Source: Macquaria australasica (Eukaryota; Chordata; Actinopteri; Centrarchiformes; Percichthyidae). From it: 64,000 nt of DNA. The notes under the pieces are model-generated. The model was given only the letters and a program-made list of their open reading frames with translations, made no database searches and was not told where the DNA came from. Where the stretch lies: NCBI GenBank assembly GCA_005408345.1, contig SEMN01000412.1, positions 248,001 through 312,000 on the forward strand. The letters run 5' to 3'. Shown here in pieces: positions 1 through 12,145 of this stretch (position 1 is its first letter; each line of letters begins with the position of its first letter). A program made the position numbers and the translations under genes.

Positions 1-1089
1 AACAGTGGGGAGTAACTTTTGACGGGGGACTGGCGTGTGTGTGGTGTACTAGCCTCTCATCCCGCTGCTGGACGGCTTGTGGGTTTGGTGGGAGGGGCTT
101 AGTGCAGTGATACCGCTGCAGCAGAGAGAGGTGGAAGGTTTTGCATAGGTTTGCACAGATTTTGCCTACCCCAGCTTTAACAGTAAACACAAGTTTGCAC
201 TTAAAGATCCATGAAAGATCCTGATTACTACGAATTCAATTCACCCACCTTACATACAGCCTGGGCTGCAGCTGACAACAAAAAAACAACCCTTGTTGTT
301 TCTCTTTTCTAACCAGGGAATCCAGAAAACACACTCTGGAGGACAGACATCAGTAAAACAACTCAACTTAAATTGACAGTCCCTACTACTCTAACCACTC
401 AACAGAAATATGTGCTTTCTCATCTATTCTCTGCCACTTTTAACAGATCAGTGAAATGTGACCGACGGTTCCTCTCCTCCCCTCCTTTGTCTCTGCACTG
501 CCGTGTTTGCATTCTCATGTATACGAAACACACATTTGCTTAGACATGCAAACACTACCTCTCTTAACTCCCATGGCCTTCTTCATTAGTATACTGTATA
601 TATAAACGGTTTTGCTTGTAGATCATCATCTCTATTGAGATTGAATTGTTGTTCAAAATTGAAAGATGTTGATCTTCTACTGTCAGAGAAAAAAAGCTAC
701 AGGAATTATCTTTTTTCATTCCACTGCTGCCGATCAGATGCTGATCACCACTGCAGAGACTTCATCTAGGAAAGGCATTGACTTTTTAACCTGATATATT
801 AAAATACCCAAAACAAACGTTCCTTGACTTTTTTGACAGATTTTCCTTCTTTCTCAAACATGTGGCTATCTTCTTAGTGCGTAGATTTTTCTGATTAACT
901 ATGCATTATGGAGCAGTTTTTTTATGAGCGGGTCCCCATTTTGTTTATCTCGCACTTGCACGAGGACAGTGATTGACAGGTGGCAGTAATGTGCCAAGAA
1001 ACACTGCAATGTGCCATCAAAGGTAAAGAAGAAGAAGACTGCTTGCAAGTAAACAAACGGAAACAAAGCAGGGTTTAAACTTATAAAAA
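1..1089. other. Intergenic stretch, no gene seen
   Basis: AT-rich non-coding sequence. No convincing open reading frame, RNA gene or terminal-repeat element was recognised. A short GAAGAAGAAGACTG motif near 1028-1041, just before the L1 fragment, resembles sequence common in teleost repeats, so the right part may be repeat-derived. Confidence 0.5.
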
Positions 1090-1320
1090 ATCATCATTTG
1101 CCAAATGTTTTATGAATTTTATGCATTCAACACGTTTGTTAAACCTTTAGGATACAAGCTCCTACAGCAAGAATCAAGATAAATGGACTGCTTGTTGACC
1201 GCATAAAGCTGGAAAGCTCGTGTCGTCAAGGATGCCCCCTATAGCCAATGCTTTTGGCACTTTACATAGAACCTTTGGCACAAGCAATAGGGGATGTGAC
1301 GTTAATATCACGGCGTGTTG
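1090..1320 (+). mobile_element. L1-type LINE fragment (reverse transcriptase core)
   Basis: Conceptual translation in two frames gives the hallmark L1 ORF2 reverse-transcriptase block. First come an ARIKINGLL segment and a CRQGCP motif (1174-1235). After a frameshift comes PMLLALYIEPLAQAIG (about 1238-1292). The family consensus is RQGCPLSPxLFxLxIEPLAxxIR. The coding frame is broken and neither the upstream endonuclease nor the downstream C-terminus is present, so this is a dead, heavily truncated insertion. Orientation is plus. The boundaries are approximate because only the coding similarity was used. Confidence 0.75.
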
Positions 1321-1639
1321 AATTTTAACTACCGTCATACACGCCATGTTGTGAGGATCCGGCTGCCTTTCTGTTGGAGGCTCAAGGCTGTGTTTCGTGG
1401 GACTCTGCATACAAATCTAAAGGATCTTTTTATGCACACTCTGTAGGACTAACCTGTAAAATCATGTCTCCATCCATTTCTACTCTTTGAGCTCCATATA
1501 CAAAACACAAACTTCATTTAATTACGATCCATCGCCTGAGTGAGCTTAGACAAAAACTCCCCATCGACTGGTCCCAAAAAGCAATCAAATATTTGGGGTC
1601 TGGTTAACACATTGTCCTGGTTACTTGTTTAAAATAAAA

Positions 1640-2120
1640 CTGTAAACAGGAAAATGACAGAGCATGCTAACGTGCTCACAATGACATGTTTACCATATTG
1701 ACCATCTTAGTTTAGCGTGTTAGCATGCTATCACTTGCTAATTAATGCTAAACATAAAATACAGCTGAAAATGATGGCAATGTTGTGAGTTTTGCAGGTA
1801 TTTGGTCATAAATGTAGGTATTGTAACAACAAATAAGTATCTCAATGTATAAATAAAAAATGCTGACATGATGATAGCGCTAGAGGAAAGGTCAGGAAAT
1901 CACCAGAGGTATTACAAATCCTTCAGACAACGAATGTCTGTAACACATTTTATTCCAATTTATCCGAGGGATTTCAAGAATGTCTGTACAAAACTTCATG
2001 CTGATCAATCAAATAGTTGCTGAGATATTTCAGTCTTGACCAAAGTGGTGGACCAACTGACTGACAGGCCAACTGACCAATACTGCCATTCCTAGAGCCA
2101 GGGCGCTATCATGGCTAAAA
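1640..2120 (+). repeat. Teleost interspersed repeat (non-coding)
   Basis: The block includes a GTTAGCATGCTA-type start, a GCAGGTATTTGGTCATAAA segment, then AAACTTCATGCTGATCAATC, then GAGATATTTCAGTCTTGACC, ending with a CCTAGAGCCAGGGCGCTA-like end. I know this order from a very common dispersed repeat of percomorph fishes. No protein is encoded and no clear target-site duplication was seen. Class assignment (probably a non-autonomous DNA element) is inference; the boundaries are approximate. Confidence 0.6.
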
Positions 2121-3120
2121 ACAGGGACCACATGGAACGCCTGGAGGAGTCAAAAAACCAAAAAACCACGATGGAAGCAGCTAGCAAGAACATGTACGGC
2201 TGCATAGTACATTACTCAGTCGTGAGCACTGTACATACAGTCGTTTTTTGTCATATGATGGTGTGATGATGATTTCCTAAACTGTTTTGATCTGCTGTGA
2301 TCCAACTGTATACCGGTAGCCTATACTGTCTTACAGTAAACTGTGAGTGGGATATCCTCTGTAGGTCACACATCCAACCACTGCTATGAGTGTCAACTCT
2401 CTTACCTAAACCCCACATCCTCATGGTGCTTTGAGTACAAACACTTATTCTTCAAGCTACAGGTATTTTATCTGCATTCAGGTACCAGTAAACTTCTGCT
2501 TTAGTTTGTACCCTAAACAAAGCAATAATGAGGGTGGTGGAAAAAACAAACGGCAAACATGTACTGCCATTTCAGGTTGAAAGCTTGAGATATGTGTGTG
2601 TGTGTGTGTGTGTGTGTCCATAATATACAGTGATCTGTGAGAGAAGCAGTTTGACTTTTCATCCTGTTAAGTGAGGACATTTGGGACGGCTCTCCCTTCT
2701 TCAAGGGGCCAGTTCAGGGTTTAGGATTTGGGCTCGCCCAGGGTTACCCAGACAGCACACAGTGCTCGGACAAAGGCTCTCCAACCCTGAAGGCTCAAAG
2801 TGGGCCATGGCAAGTGTCACATGGGCCAACTTGGCCTTTGTTTTACCTACATTAGATGCAACAGTTTATTCTGGACTACTTCATGGTGAACAAAAGATGG
2901 CCTAGGTATTTGTGGGAATTGTGTGGCTATATTATACAGTACCTCATGGTATCACCTCTACACCAGGTTATGTACAGCTTCATGACTCTGTCCTGACTGG
3001 GTGGTCTGGACTAGTACAAAACTATTCTTTGGACATTGAGAGTTATTAGCTATATATTAATTGTTGTTGTTTCCTTTCCTTTCTCCATTTTATTTGAGCA
3101 ATATAAAACCTTTAGACATT
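2121..3120. other. Intergenic stretch, no gene seen
   Basis: No supported gene. It contains a TG microsatellite (2593-2617). The short open frames here are unlike any family I recognise and have no splice or promoter context. Confidence 0.45.
2593..2617. repeat. (TG)n microsatellite
   Basis: About 12 uninterrupted TG units read directly from the sequence. Confidence 0.95.
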
Positions 3121-3596
3121 GGTGGAAAGCCACTAAGTAAATTTACTCAAGTACTGTCCGTAAGTACAAATTTCCATTTTATGCCACTTTTTACGTCTAC
3201 TCCTCCACTATAGTTCAGAAGGAAACATTGTTCTTTATACTCCACTACATATATCTGACAGCTGTAGTTACTAATTACATACACAACATATGATGAGCTT
3301 ATAAAATATGATGCATCAACTTACCCAACTGTGTATAAAATAGCTACATTTAGCTCCCCCTTGACTAACTACAGTAAAATGAAACCTAAATAACATTGAT
3401 TCATCAGCATTAATAATGAAATATAATAGTATGATGTTCACAGGGGCTATTTTTCCTGCACTGGCTACTTTTACTTTGGATAGTTTAAGTTCATTTTGCT
3501 AATAATACTTACATACTTTTACTTAAGTAGCATTTTCATTGCATGACTTTTACTTGCTACTTCTACTTAAGTAAAAGGTGTGCATACTTCTCCTGC
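3121..3596 (+). repeat. Teleost interspersed repeat, TTTACTCAAGTACTG family
   Basis: The block opens with GGTGGAAAG...TTTACTCAAGTACTG, then has CTACTCCTCCACTAT and TACTCCACTACAT segments. It closes with ACTTTTACTTGCTACTTCTACTTAAGTAAAAGG and CTTCTCCTGCC. The two ends are rough inverted copies (ACTCAAGTA / ACTTAAGTA). A second, longer copy in the same orientation lies at 47548-48390. This is a very abundant percomorph repeat with no coding capacity. Confidence 0.7.
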
Positions 3597-4559
3597 CATT
3601 GACTTTAAATGCTTTAATGCTTGGCGGTCTTGGGCATTTTATGTCTTTATGAGTTAGCATACACATACACACATGTGGTGTGCCCTTACCCCCCTTAGCA
3701 ACATCAACTGTCTTGCATATTATTATTATATCCATTTTCTTCCCATTTATTATTATTATATACATATTTTCTTTTGTTGTGCTTTGTCTAGTTTTCTTGT
3801 GTTTCTTCTGACTGAATGTACACATTATGGTATATGTTCCTTCTAAACCTTTCCCTATACTTAATTCTGTGTATCGTATGTCTTTACCTCTGTCAGTGTT
3901 TATGTCCCTTTGCACCAATAAAAAAAAAAAAAAAAGATCTGAGTTTTGGTGAGGGTTATGTTTAGTGGAGTATAGCAAAACGTGTGTCCCTTTACATAAC
4001 CAACACTACAAGCCGGAGAATGTCTGCACATAAAAGGAGACGTGCTATTGAAACATTCTCAGCTGATCCGGGTGGAATGAAAAGGACATCAGCACACAGT
4101 TGACCTCCCAACAGTCAGCAGTGTGGAGGTTGATGCAGCCTCTGTAAGGTGAGATAAGTGTCCTTCCCTCACTGTTAGGCATCTTATCATTTAGTTGTGT
4201 TCAGGTCCAGTGGAAGAGACCAGTGGGTTTTTATTGTTCTAGTTTGTGTCTAAACAAAGCAATAATATGGGTTGGCGATTTCTGTGTATACTGCAGATGA
4301 AATGTTCACACATGTACAGAAAGTAGAAAACAGACATCATAGGGCTTCTGTTGATATATATATATATATAATGTACTGTATGAATTAGCTTTAAATGAGG
4401 GTTAAATTTGGGACCAAACAATCTATGGGAAGGCCTCATGTAAGTATTTTCCCTCTGTGTAAGTATGTAGACCAGCCTGCAAGGTGAGATTTGGCCCCAC
4501 TGTCCTACAGCTTCCTGGCTATTGGCCAATCTGGAAGGTGCGTCAAGTTAAACGCAAGT
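3597..4559. other. Intergenic stretch, no gene seen
   Basis: AT-rich sequence with a 17-nt A run near 3919-3936 and a short (TA)n tract at about 4353-4371. The frames here contain no recognisable domain and are not flanked by credible splice sites. Confidence 0.45.
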
Positions 4560-4931
4560 AGACAATATAAACCGGAAGTAATGTCATTGCTTTCATAACA
4601 AAAGCATTTATTTCGTCGTAAAATGACGCCATATGATTTTTAGCAAATGGTATGGAAATATTGGGCTTTTGTAAACACGTCTAAGTATGTATACTTTGTG
4701 TATTTTGTATATTATTTTATTAATGTAACTTTTTATTCCGAACAGGATTACCGGAAACGGATTCTTGTTGAGGCTAACGATTCCGAGCTAACATAATTTA
4801 CACCGGTCACTGAAAAGGGGGCTGGACTCCGTCCTGTTTTCTTCCTACAAAAACCTCCGGAGTTAACAGCGGACAGTCTCAACTGGGACAGAGGAAAGTA
4901 GGCTCCGGAGACCAAAAGGAAAAATAAAAGG
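4560..4931 (+). promoter_or_regulatory. Candidate TATA-less promoter / first exon with ETS-like sites
   Basis: This stretch is richer in CpG and GGAA than its surroundings. It contains an ETS-type ACCGGAAGT (about 4570), a second ACCGGAAAC (about 4750) and several CTCCGGAG palindromes (about 4855 and 4902). The segment ends in AAAAG followed by GTATGA at 4931, which could be a splice donor. It lies on the same strand as, and 13.5 kb upstream of, the first mir-30 hairpin, so it could be the start of the primary transcript. That link is inference only; a repeat-derived origin is equally possible. Confidence 0.3.
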
Positions 4932-4964
4932 TATGAAATCTTCCGATATCCTGAACTCTAAAAA

Positions 4965-5884
4965 GTGTTTGTCACCACTAAGTTCATCCGTGCTCCGTTG
5001 GAGTCGCTGAGGACAAGTGACATTGACAGACGACTGAATTTATTTTCTGACACTGGTAATTTTATGTCACAGTTTGTGAAAGTTCGCAAGGAATGGTCGC
5101 TGCTATTTAAAATCATCCTGAAATACAAAGAGCAGCAAAGCTGGTCCGCTGTCTACAACTGCTGTCTGTCCACAAGGAAGTGCTCATGGTGAGTTAACTT
5201 ACTATGATGCCAAACTCCGATCAGAAATCAATGAAGTTTGAGTTCCATGGCGTTCAGCCCACTTGCAGTCATTGTAAAACATCACCGAGATATTCGTTAC
5301 ATTAAAACATACCAATCCTAAATTCGGCACAGATCCAACATCAAAAGCACTGCTGATGTTATCAAAAATAACAGAATTGGTTCGTCTGTTTTTCTCACAA
5401 TTTAACGAGAGCGGTCAAGCGATGTGAAAACCAGGGAAAGATTCTAATGGAAAAAAGTGCTGCTGAGGGAATTATCTATAAGCCGAATTTGCAAGAAGAC
5501 ACATTAGAATCTTTTAACGGACTTTCTTGGGCTTTATCTGCTATATAACTATGCTGACAATCAAAAGAGTTCTAAATTGAGATTTGTGTGTTGAGTTTGT
5601 GTCATCTTTTAACGCGAGAACTGAACGTATCCGCGTCAATCACTGCATTTCACTCAGCAGTGGAGCTGAGGCTGGGTCCTTTAATTAACTGTGATGCTTG
5701 TCAAAAGGGTTGTACTGCAGAGTATAGAATAACTGCCAAAGAAGAAAGTGAAGTGCTCAATATTAAAAACATCCTGTATGTGCTATCGGATGTAATGGCA
5801 CAAACATACTTTGAACAAATGCATATCATCAGCTCAAATTTCCAGTGTCCAAAGAACAGTTTACTGTATGAAAATGTACTGTAA
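4965..5884 (+). other. Unidentified coding-like segment, three frames
   Basis: Three successive plus-strand open stretches lie in different frames: 4965-5192 (after a stop, no ATG, ending at CATG followed by GTGAGT, a good donor match), about 5372-5548 (about 58 residues with KRCENQGKILMEKSAAEG), and 5588-5884 (98 residues with four cysteines, including CDACQKGC). Their amino-acid composition looks more protein-like than the shadows elsewhere, but I recognise no family. It may be a decayed transposon gene, a pseudogene or chance. Confidence 0.25.
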
Positions 5885-8250
5885 CACCCAACTGTAAATA
5901 ATAGGATGCCTGGCTGATTTTACAGAAAAAGCCATTGTGATTGGACCACTAGCAGTAACTATAGTAGACATACTGAGGGAAAGAAGTGGAGTAATCCGAT
6001 TACATGGAGCCATTTTTGAGAAAAATAGTTTAGTTATTACATTTAAAAAATATATATTTACATATTGATTATGGAGACAAAAATATATGTATAGAGGTTA
6101 TTGTCTATATATGGCACTTAGTTCTGAATTGTACTCTTCTGTAATTGAGTCACTTTATTCTTGAAGTTCAAGTAGGCTACTCCAAAAATAATGTGAAGTA
6201 ATCAGGTCATACATTAATAGAATGTGTCTTTTGAATTTGAGAAATCTGTAGATTAGTAAATTAAAGGCATGCAGAGGAGGATAAACCCATCTCAACTTGG
6301 TGCATCAAGGTTAGTGTCCCAGGATAATATATTATTTAGTAGATTTTCTTCTAAGGGTTAAAAAGCCATAAAAATGCTTCATAATGGATTTTGCTTCATA
6401 TTGGTGGTTGTTTGCCTTTTGATAATCACCAACCAGAGGTCATAATTCAACCGTGTCGTCATTTACCACCAGATCACTGAATAGTCAATTTCTAAAAGTG
6501 TGTTTTAAGTAATCAGTAATCTGTAGCGGGTTGCATATGAAAGTGACCCCCTCAACCCTGCCCATTCATCCGTCTCTTTCCTCCCTTGGAAAGATGGTCG
6601 GTTTGGTTCCCAGGCAGAATGAGTGTGTGTGGAAGACTGAAGAAAAAACTTTCACAGTGAGAAAAGTGTAAGTATTATTCCAAGAGGACGAGGCTGAACC
6701 CTTTAATAATTACAAAACAATCTTAAAAAATGACATTTTTGGTTGGTCAACTTGTAAGTGGGGAGAGTATGGATATCAAAATCACCCCTGTGTTCCTGGT
6801 AGATCATTGTCTGCAGTACGCCATGCTAACACGTTGTGTGGACTGAAATCTCTTAAACTCCATGCAGGTGATGTAGACAGGTTCATATGTGGATATCGGG
6901 CACGTATTCATTCAAAATGCTGTGAGTTTTAGCTGTTTACATTTCCCTGTTGCACACCACCATCACTTCCTGTGGAAATAGTTCAAATTAGTACATTATA
7001 TCTGTATCATATTTCAGTGTCTTACACAACCCTGCCTAAATATACTGTATCGTTTAAGAGCTGAATGTGCTGCTGTACATGTTTATTTTCTCGCTTTTCA
7101 CAAAAATGCTAATTTGCTAATACTGTGCTAAAGTTTTAGCATGTAGCAGCAGAGACAATGATCTACTCGGGGCATTGGGATGATTGTGGCTTCAGCTGTT
7201 AACCAGTAATCTGAAAACCAGTCCTTCAAAAAAAACTTGATGTAGTCCTTTAACTTGAATGTACAGCAGGCGTTGTTGCAATCCAGTGCTCTAGCTTCAC
7301 CAGGGATTTACAGTAGTTTTCATGTTGCATGCTGAATATGTGTTGTTGCTGTAGCAGTTACACAGGAAGTCCTTTAGTTAGATGAATGCAATTTATGTCC
7401 TTGTGAGGTTGCCTGCATTTGTGTGTGTGTGTGTAAGCTGGGTTGTTTGTGTTGATCCAGGCCTCTTGGCTCTTTGTGTTTGAGGAGGGGTCTCCGGCCT
7501 CGCAGGGCTGACCTCAGGGTTGCCATGGAGACAAAAGGAGTGACTTCCTGAATTCTCGGCCCATCCCGCAATACATTATAGGGCAGGGATCTGGAGTCAA
7601 ACTCGAAACGGGAGTGGAAAAAAGGGAGGAAGGCCAAGACAATTCTACTTTAATGGAATTATTCATTCCATGAAAATGTATAAATGGGGGAAAAAAAGAG
7701 CAGTAGATTTAAGAAATTGAATGCAATGCAGTAGAGCTAGTATGGAGCCAAGAAACAAACAGAATGCCGACACCAACACAATGAATGCATCTGTAAAGAC
7801 ACTTAAATGAGGCATCCTGTCAGACTTGGATATACAGTCTTTCTCAGAGCTCGGCTCTATTCACTTTGATTGCATTACTAGTTCTAGTCTAGTTATTTTA
7901 TCCTTTCAACCCACATTAATGTAATGAATTAGCTGGTTTCCTTTAGTACATAGCTACCAGTATCCATAATAATGTAAAGCAAGTTCAAAGTTGAAGTTGA
8001 GAACAAGTAGTTGTTCTAGTCTGTTAATATATGTTGTCTGAAACTTCCATCAGCTTACTTTTTGGCCCTGAACGTGGTTATTTGTCTTCATAATCTATAT
8101 AATTAAGTTAAATGCCTCCAAATAATGAAATTATTATTTGTTGCTTTATGTTTCTTGCTGAGGCACAATACCAGGGCGAATTTTCCACATAGTGAGGTAT
8201 GAATGGTAACTGAAGATCAGGAAAAATAGAATACTTCAAACAGAGCTATA
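5885..8250. other. Intergenic stretch, no gene supported
   Basis: Mostly AT-rich. An ATG at 6594 opens a 25-codon frame ending at a GTAAGT donor-like site (6668). It has no recognisable homology and no clear upstream exon, so it is not called. A short TG tract lies at about 7419-7433. Confidence 0.4.
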
Positions 8251-8420
8251 GTTAAAGAAATTGTTGAACATCATTGGGTAAAATGCTTATTGGCTTTCTT
8301 TACAAGACTCTGAAAAGAAGATTTATACTGTTCTTATATCTGTGCATTAGCCTAGCTTAGCTTAAAGACTGGAGGTAGGTAGGTAGAAACCGCTTGCTTG
8401 GCTCCCCCCAAAGTTTGAAG
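8251..8420 (+). repeat. Arm of a long-TIR foldback repeat
   Basis: The sequence follows the order seen at 33430 and 14581: an AAAGAAATTGTTGAACAT start, a TATTGGCTTTCTTTAC segment, then TTAGCCTAGCTTAGCTTAAAGACTGGAGG, and finally CTTGGCTCCCCCC. Only the left arm is present. The family is a non-autonomous teleost element whose two arms are inverted copies of each other. Confidence 0.6.
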
Positions 8421-8945
8421 TTCACGAATTAACTCCAGAAATGTATTTTTGCAGTATTTCCAAAAATGTTGAAGACTGATAAGAATAATTGGTAGAATGA
8501 ACTAAGTACAAATATATGAACTGTAGTGTGTGCACAGAAGGTGTGTAAAGGAAATTCTACACAAAAAAAGTATATGTTGGTAGGCATTCGTTGAGAGAGA
8601 CTAGGGGTTTATTATCAACTTTTCCAACATCTTTGCTAAACCGTTTCCTGAAAGCCCCTGGTACTCTGCACCCAAGGGTGTCGAGGAACATTAACCCGCC
8701 GTTTTTGTCCTTTAGGAGTCAACAGTGTTAATAATCAGAGTTGTGGTTTCACGGGCCACTAGCTCTGTTAGTATTCAGGGCCCTGATCGGAATATCCACC
8801 GGTCCGTTAAACTGCTGACAGAGACTGATATACAAGGTCAGCCTGTCAGAGAAAGAGCTGAACGAAGGAGGAAGGGTGGGCGTTAAAGAAAGGGCAGGAT
8901 CTGTGCTATCAGATAAAGACTGGAAACTTGTAGGCAAACTCCAGC

Positions 8946-8946
<1 letters not shown>

Positions 8947-8973
<27 letters not shown>
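8947..8973. repeat. (AC)n microsatellite
   Basis: About 13 uninterrupted AC units, read directly. Confidence 0.95.
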
Positions 8974-8979
<6 letters not shown>

Positions 8980-9169
8980 CCAAGGTTGTACCCACTGGCA
9001 CGTGTTGTTAATGAAGATTAGAAGTTAAATTGCAATCTAATTATGAAGAAGGGCACAGATTACGCTTGTTTAAGTTGGATTCAAATACTGAATGGTATAT
9101 CAACCTCAGTCTTGTGATGTGGTTAAAGTGTCTGAGAAATTAAAAAATGTTCTGGCTCACAACAGTAAC

Positions 9170-9650
9170 CCTGTAAAGCTCATTAATTAACATGTTGTGG
9201 CACTTTTGTTTAATTCGGACTCAAACAGAAATGTAAAAATCTACATTTTGTGGCTTCACAGGCATACGTGCTGCAACTACTTCTTGTTGAATAATGCTCC
9301 AGCCGGAGGCGCAGACGGATAAACTGTTGTTCTTCAAGAAATAGTTACAGCACGTAACGCACGGGTTCATCAAACAAGATACAACGTGGTAATTAGTGAG
9401 CTCTAGAGGTGCTGGTAGACGGAGCCAGGCTAGCTGTTTCCCCCTGCTTGTAGTCTTAATGCTAAGCTAGGCTAAGCTCTGTACTTAATGCACAGACATG
9501 ATCTGTTATCAGTTATAATTCCTCTCATCTCTCTGAGAAAGAAAGCGAATATGCATATTTGAGAATATGTTGAACCTTTCCTTAACTTGCAGTCCCTTTC
9601 ACATACATAATATGTAATTTCCACGAAGCCTGAAAACTTAGTTGGAATAT
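9170..9650 (-). repeat. Foldback repeat, copy A of a related pair
   Basis: This begins with CTCATTAATTAACATGTTGTGG and passes through AGCACGTAACGCACGGGT and GGTAATTAGTGAGCTCTAGAGG. It then runs into the inverted arm (GGAGCCAGGCTAGCTGTTTCC, GCTAAGCTAGGCTAAGC, GAATATGTTGAACCTTTCC). Similarity to 11680-12145 continues past the arm into ACTTGCAGTCCCTTTCACATAC and CCACGAAGCCTGAAAACTT. The two blocks therefore share sequence beyond the usual element end. By eye they are clearly homologous over more than 400 bp, with scattered substitutions and small indels. Confidence 0.65.
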
Positions 9651-11540
9651 ATAAAGACCACTAAGTCTAGTTACTGCTCAGTAACTAGTGGAGTGGAGGT
9701 TCAGATTGACACTTCAGGAATCCAGGTACTGAGTCACCAATTACATTTAAGTTAAGTCAGTTAGCAAGTTCTGGTGAAAGAGTTTACACATCTGCCAGAT
9801 GTGGTGTGCAGTGTAGAAGTTGGGCTCTGAAGGAGTTCTTTAAACATGAGTTAGGGTGCGTTGCAATTATCAGATAAGAAGTTCAGAACGGTATCCCCAT
9901 GCTCGCTGTCTGTTGATTCCCTGTAACTTCCCGACTCTTATGACTTAGTTTTCATTGGTGACTTGTTAAGTTACAGGGGCACAGGCTGTGTTCGCCTAAT
10001 GAACAAGTTCCTGCCGTTGGCCATAGTCTCTGCCCCTCAAAAGTCCTTGCTCCCGAGATAGTACGGGGAACTATATGGGTGATGTTTTCGTAACATTTTC
10101 GACTGTTCAAAGACACGTCTCAAAAGTGCTACAACATGTGCACGGCATTCATTCAGACTGCAAGCAAGCACTGGTTGCTGCTAGTGTCAGTTAGAATTTA
10201 ATTAATTGCTACTGACAATTTACAGTTATGGTGTATAAGCTATAGGCCCCTATTGAGCCCCCCGTATCTATGGTAATTTGAGTATGCAAAAATGTACATA
10301 GGAATATGCACTATGTAAAGCATAATATAATAACTAGCTTTTAATGTCAAGGTTAGTTAATAATACAGGTGTCACAGTGAAGCCCTCATTTCAGTCACAC
10401 ATGAATCTGAGGCCTTCAGGGCTCCTAAGGGGCCCCAGGGCAGTTGCCTGCTTTGCCCAGTTGATAATTGTGCGTTGTAGCTGACTTCCTGCCAAGTCTA
10501 AAGAGGAGTGAGAGTGGCTGAGCGTAACTTTACTTGCTAATTGTTTCCATAAAGTTAAGTATTAAAAGAGAAAATAACCAGTAAAAAAGATTGTCTCTAC
10601 TTTGCAGACAGGAGTTCGGTTGCTTTTTAAATCAGTTATCACCTGACGGTTCCAGTGTGCTGGAATCAAGTGCGTTAGAGAGACTTCTACTTACTGATTT
10701 ACACACTTCCTTAGTTTAGTTCCTGGGACTATGTGGTCAAAAGGGCCCATTAGGATAGTCCTACATGTCAGGTGAGCTAACATTTGCTGTTCTAAGTATC
10801 CAGAGCCTTGTTTCTGGGAAATGTGCAAAGGAAGTGAAGTGGTTTACAGTTCAGGTAGGTTTGGAATAAGCACGAGCTAAAACTAATGGCTCATTAGCGC
10901 TGAGAGAGAGAGAGCTAAAAGAACTCCCCTCACAACAACAAAAGCCTCATCAACACAAAATCCACAGAAAACAACATTGCACATGGAGACCAAAAAAATT
11001 GTGATTAGAATCCAAAAATCAACGACGCATTGTGGCCAACAGAATACATTATACTTTAGGCTGATGAAAGACAAGAAAAGCTGCTGGACTTCAAAGGTTC
11101 ACTTTGGCACACAACACAGCTAGAGGTCATCTGAAGTGCCTGGGTCCTTGATATACTGTACTTTTAATGGTGTTAACCTGGCACACTGTGGCTCTCTCAT
11201 TGTGTTGTGATGTAACAGAAGTGCCTCTTGAGTGGATGAAAGAACACAAAGACACGGTGCTTGCCATACTTTAAAGGTTTCCTCTGTAGCAGTTTTAAAC
11301 ATCAATATATCACCACTAAATTCACCGTCACCTTGGCATGTTTACTGTACACATATCAGACCAAGATAGCCCCTACCTTGCACCAATGACATTGGTAGTG
11401 CTAGTGTTTCTCAAAATCTAGACTACATTTTCCTTAATAGCTGCTGCTTCATATTACAAAGACAATTTTGTGTCTCCTGTTTAAAGGCCTCTCTTCTTTA
11501 CTAACCTTAAAGAGGATAACCGTGTTTGAAGAGATTTTAT
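9651..11540. other. Sequence between the two foldback copies, no gene seen
   Basis: No supported gene. A GGGGCCCCAGGGCAGTTGCC segment near 10430-10450 matches sequence I associate with another common fish repeat, but its limits are not clear. Confidence 0.4.
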
Positions 11541-12145
11541 ATTTTAAATGAATAGTTTCAGAAATACTCTTATTCGCTTTCTTTCCCACAGTTGAGATGA
11601 GCAGATTGTCACGTTTGTGCGTTAGCCTAGCTTAGCAGCAAGCAGGTGGGAACAGCTAGCCTGGCTCTGTTAAAAGAGCTCACTAGTTAACATGTTGTGT
11701 CACGCCTGTTTAATTCCGACTCAAACTGTAATGTAAAATCTACATTTTGTGTGCTGCAACTATCTTTTGCCGAACAATGCTACAGCCTGAGGCGTGGACG
11801 CATAAACTGTTGTCCGTCAAGATATAATTAGAGCACGTAACGTACGGGTGTAACAAGATACAACGTGGTAATTAGTGATCTCTAGAGGTGTTGGTATTTT
11901 TTTAACTTTGGACAGAGACAGACTAGCTGTTCTATTTATGCTAAGCTAGACGCTAAAAATCACAGTATTTTGAGCTAGCTCTGTACTTAGTGCACAGGCA
12001 TGAGTGTTATAATTCCTCTCATCTCTCTGAGAAAGAAAGTGAATATGCGTATTTCAGAATATGTTGAACCTTTCCTCAACTTGCAGTCCCTTTCACATAC
12101 ATAATGTCATTTCCACGAAGCCTGAAAACTTGGTTGGAATATGGC
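11541..12145 (+). repeat. Foldback repeat with both arms, copy B of the pair
   Basis: The left arm starts with TTTTAAATGAATAGTTTCAG and carries CTTATTCGCTTTCTTTCC, TTAGCCTAGCTTAGC and CAGCTAGCCTGGCTCTGTT. The right arm is the inverse (AGACTAGCTGTTC, GCTAAGCTAGACGC, GAGAAAGAAAGTGAATATGCG, GAATATGTTGAACC). The middle matches copy A at 9170. The shared downstream segment (CCTGAAAACTTGGTTGGAATAT) extends to about 12145. Confidence 0.7.
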
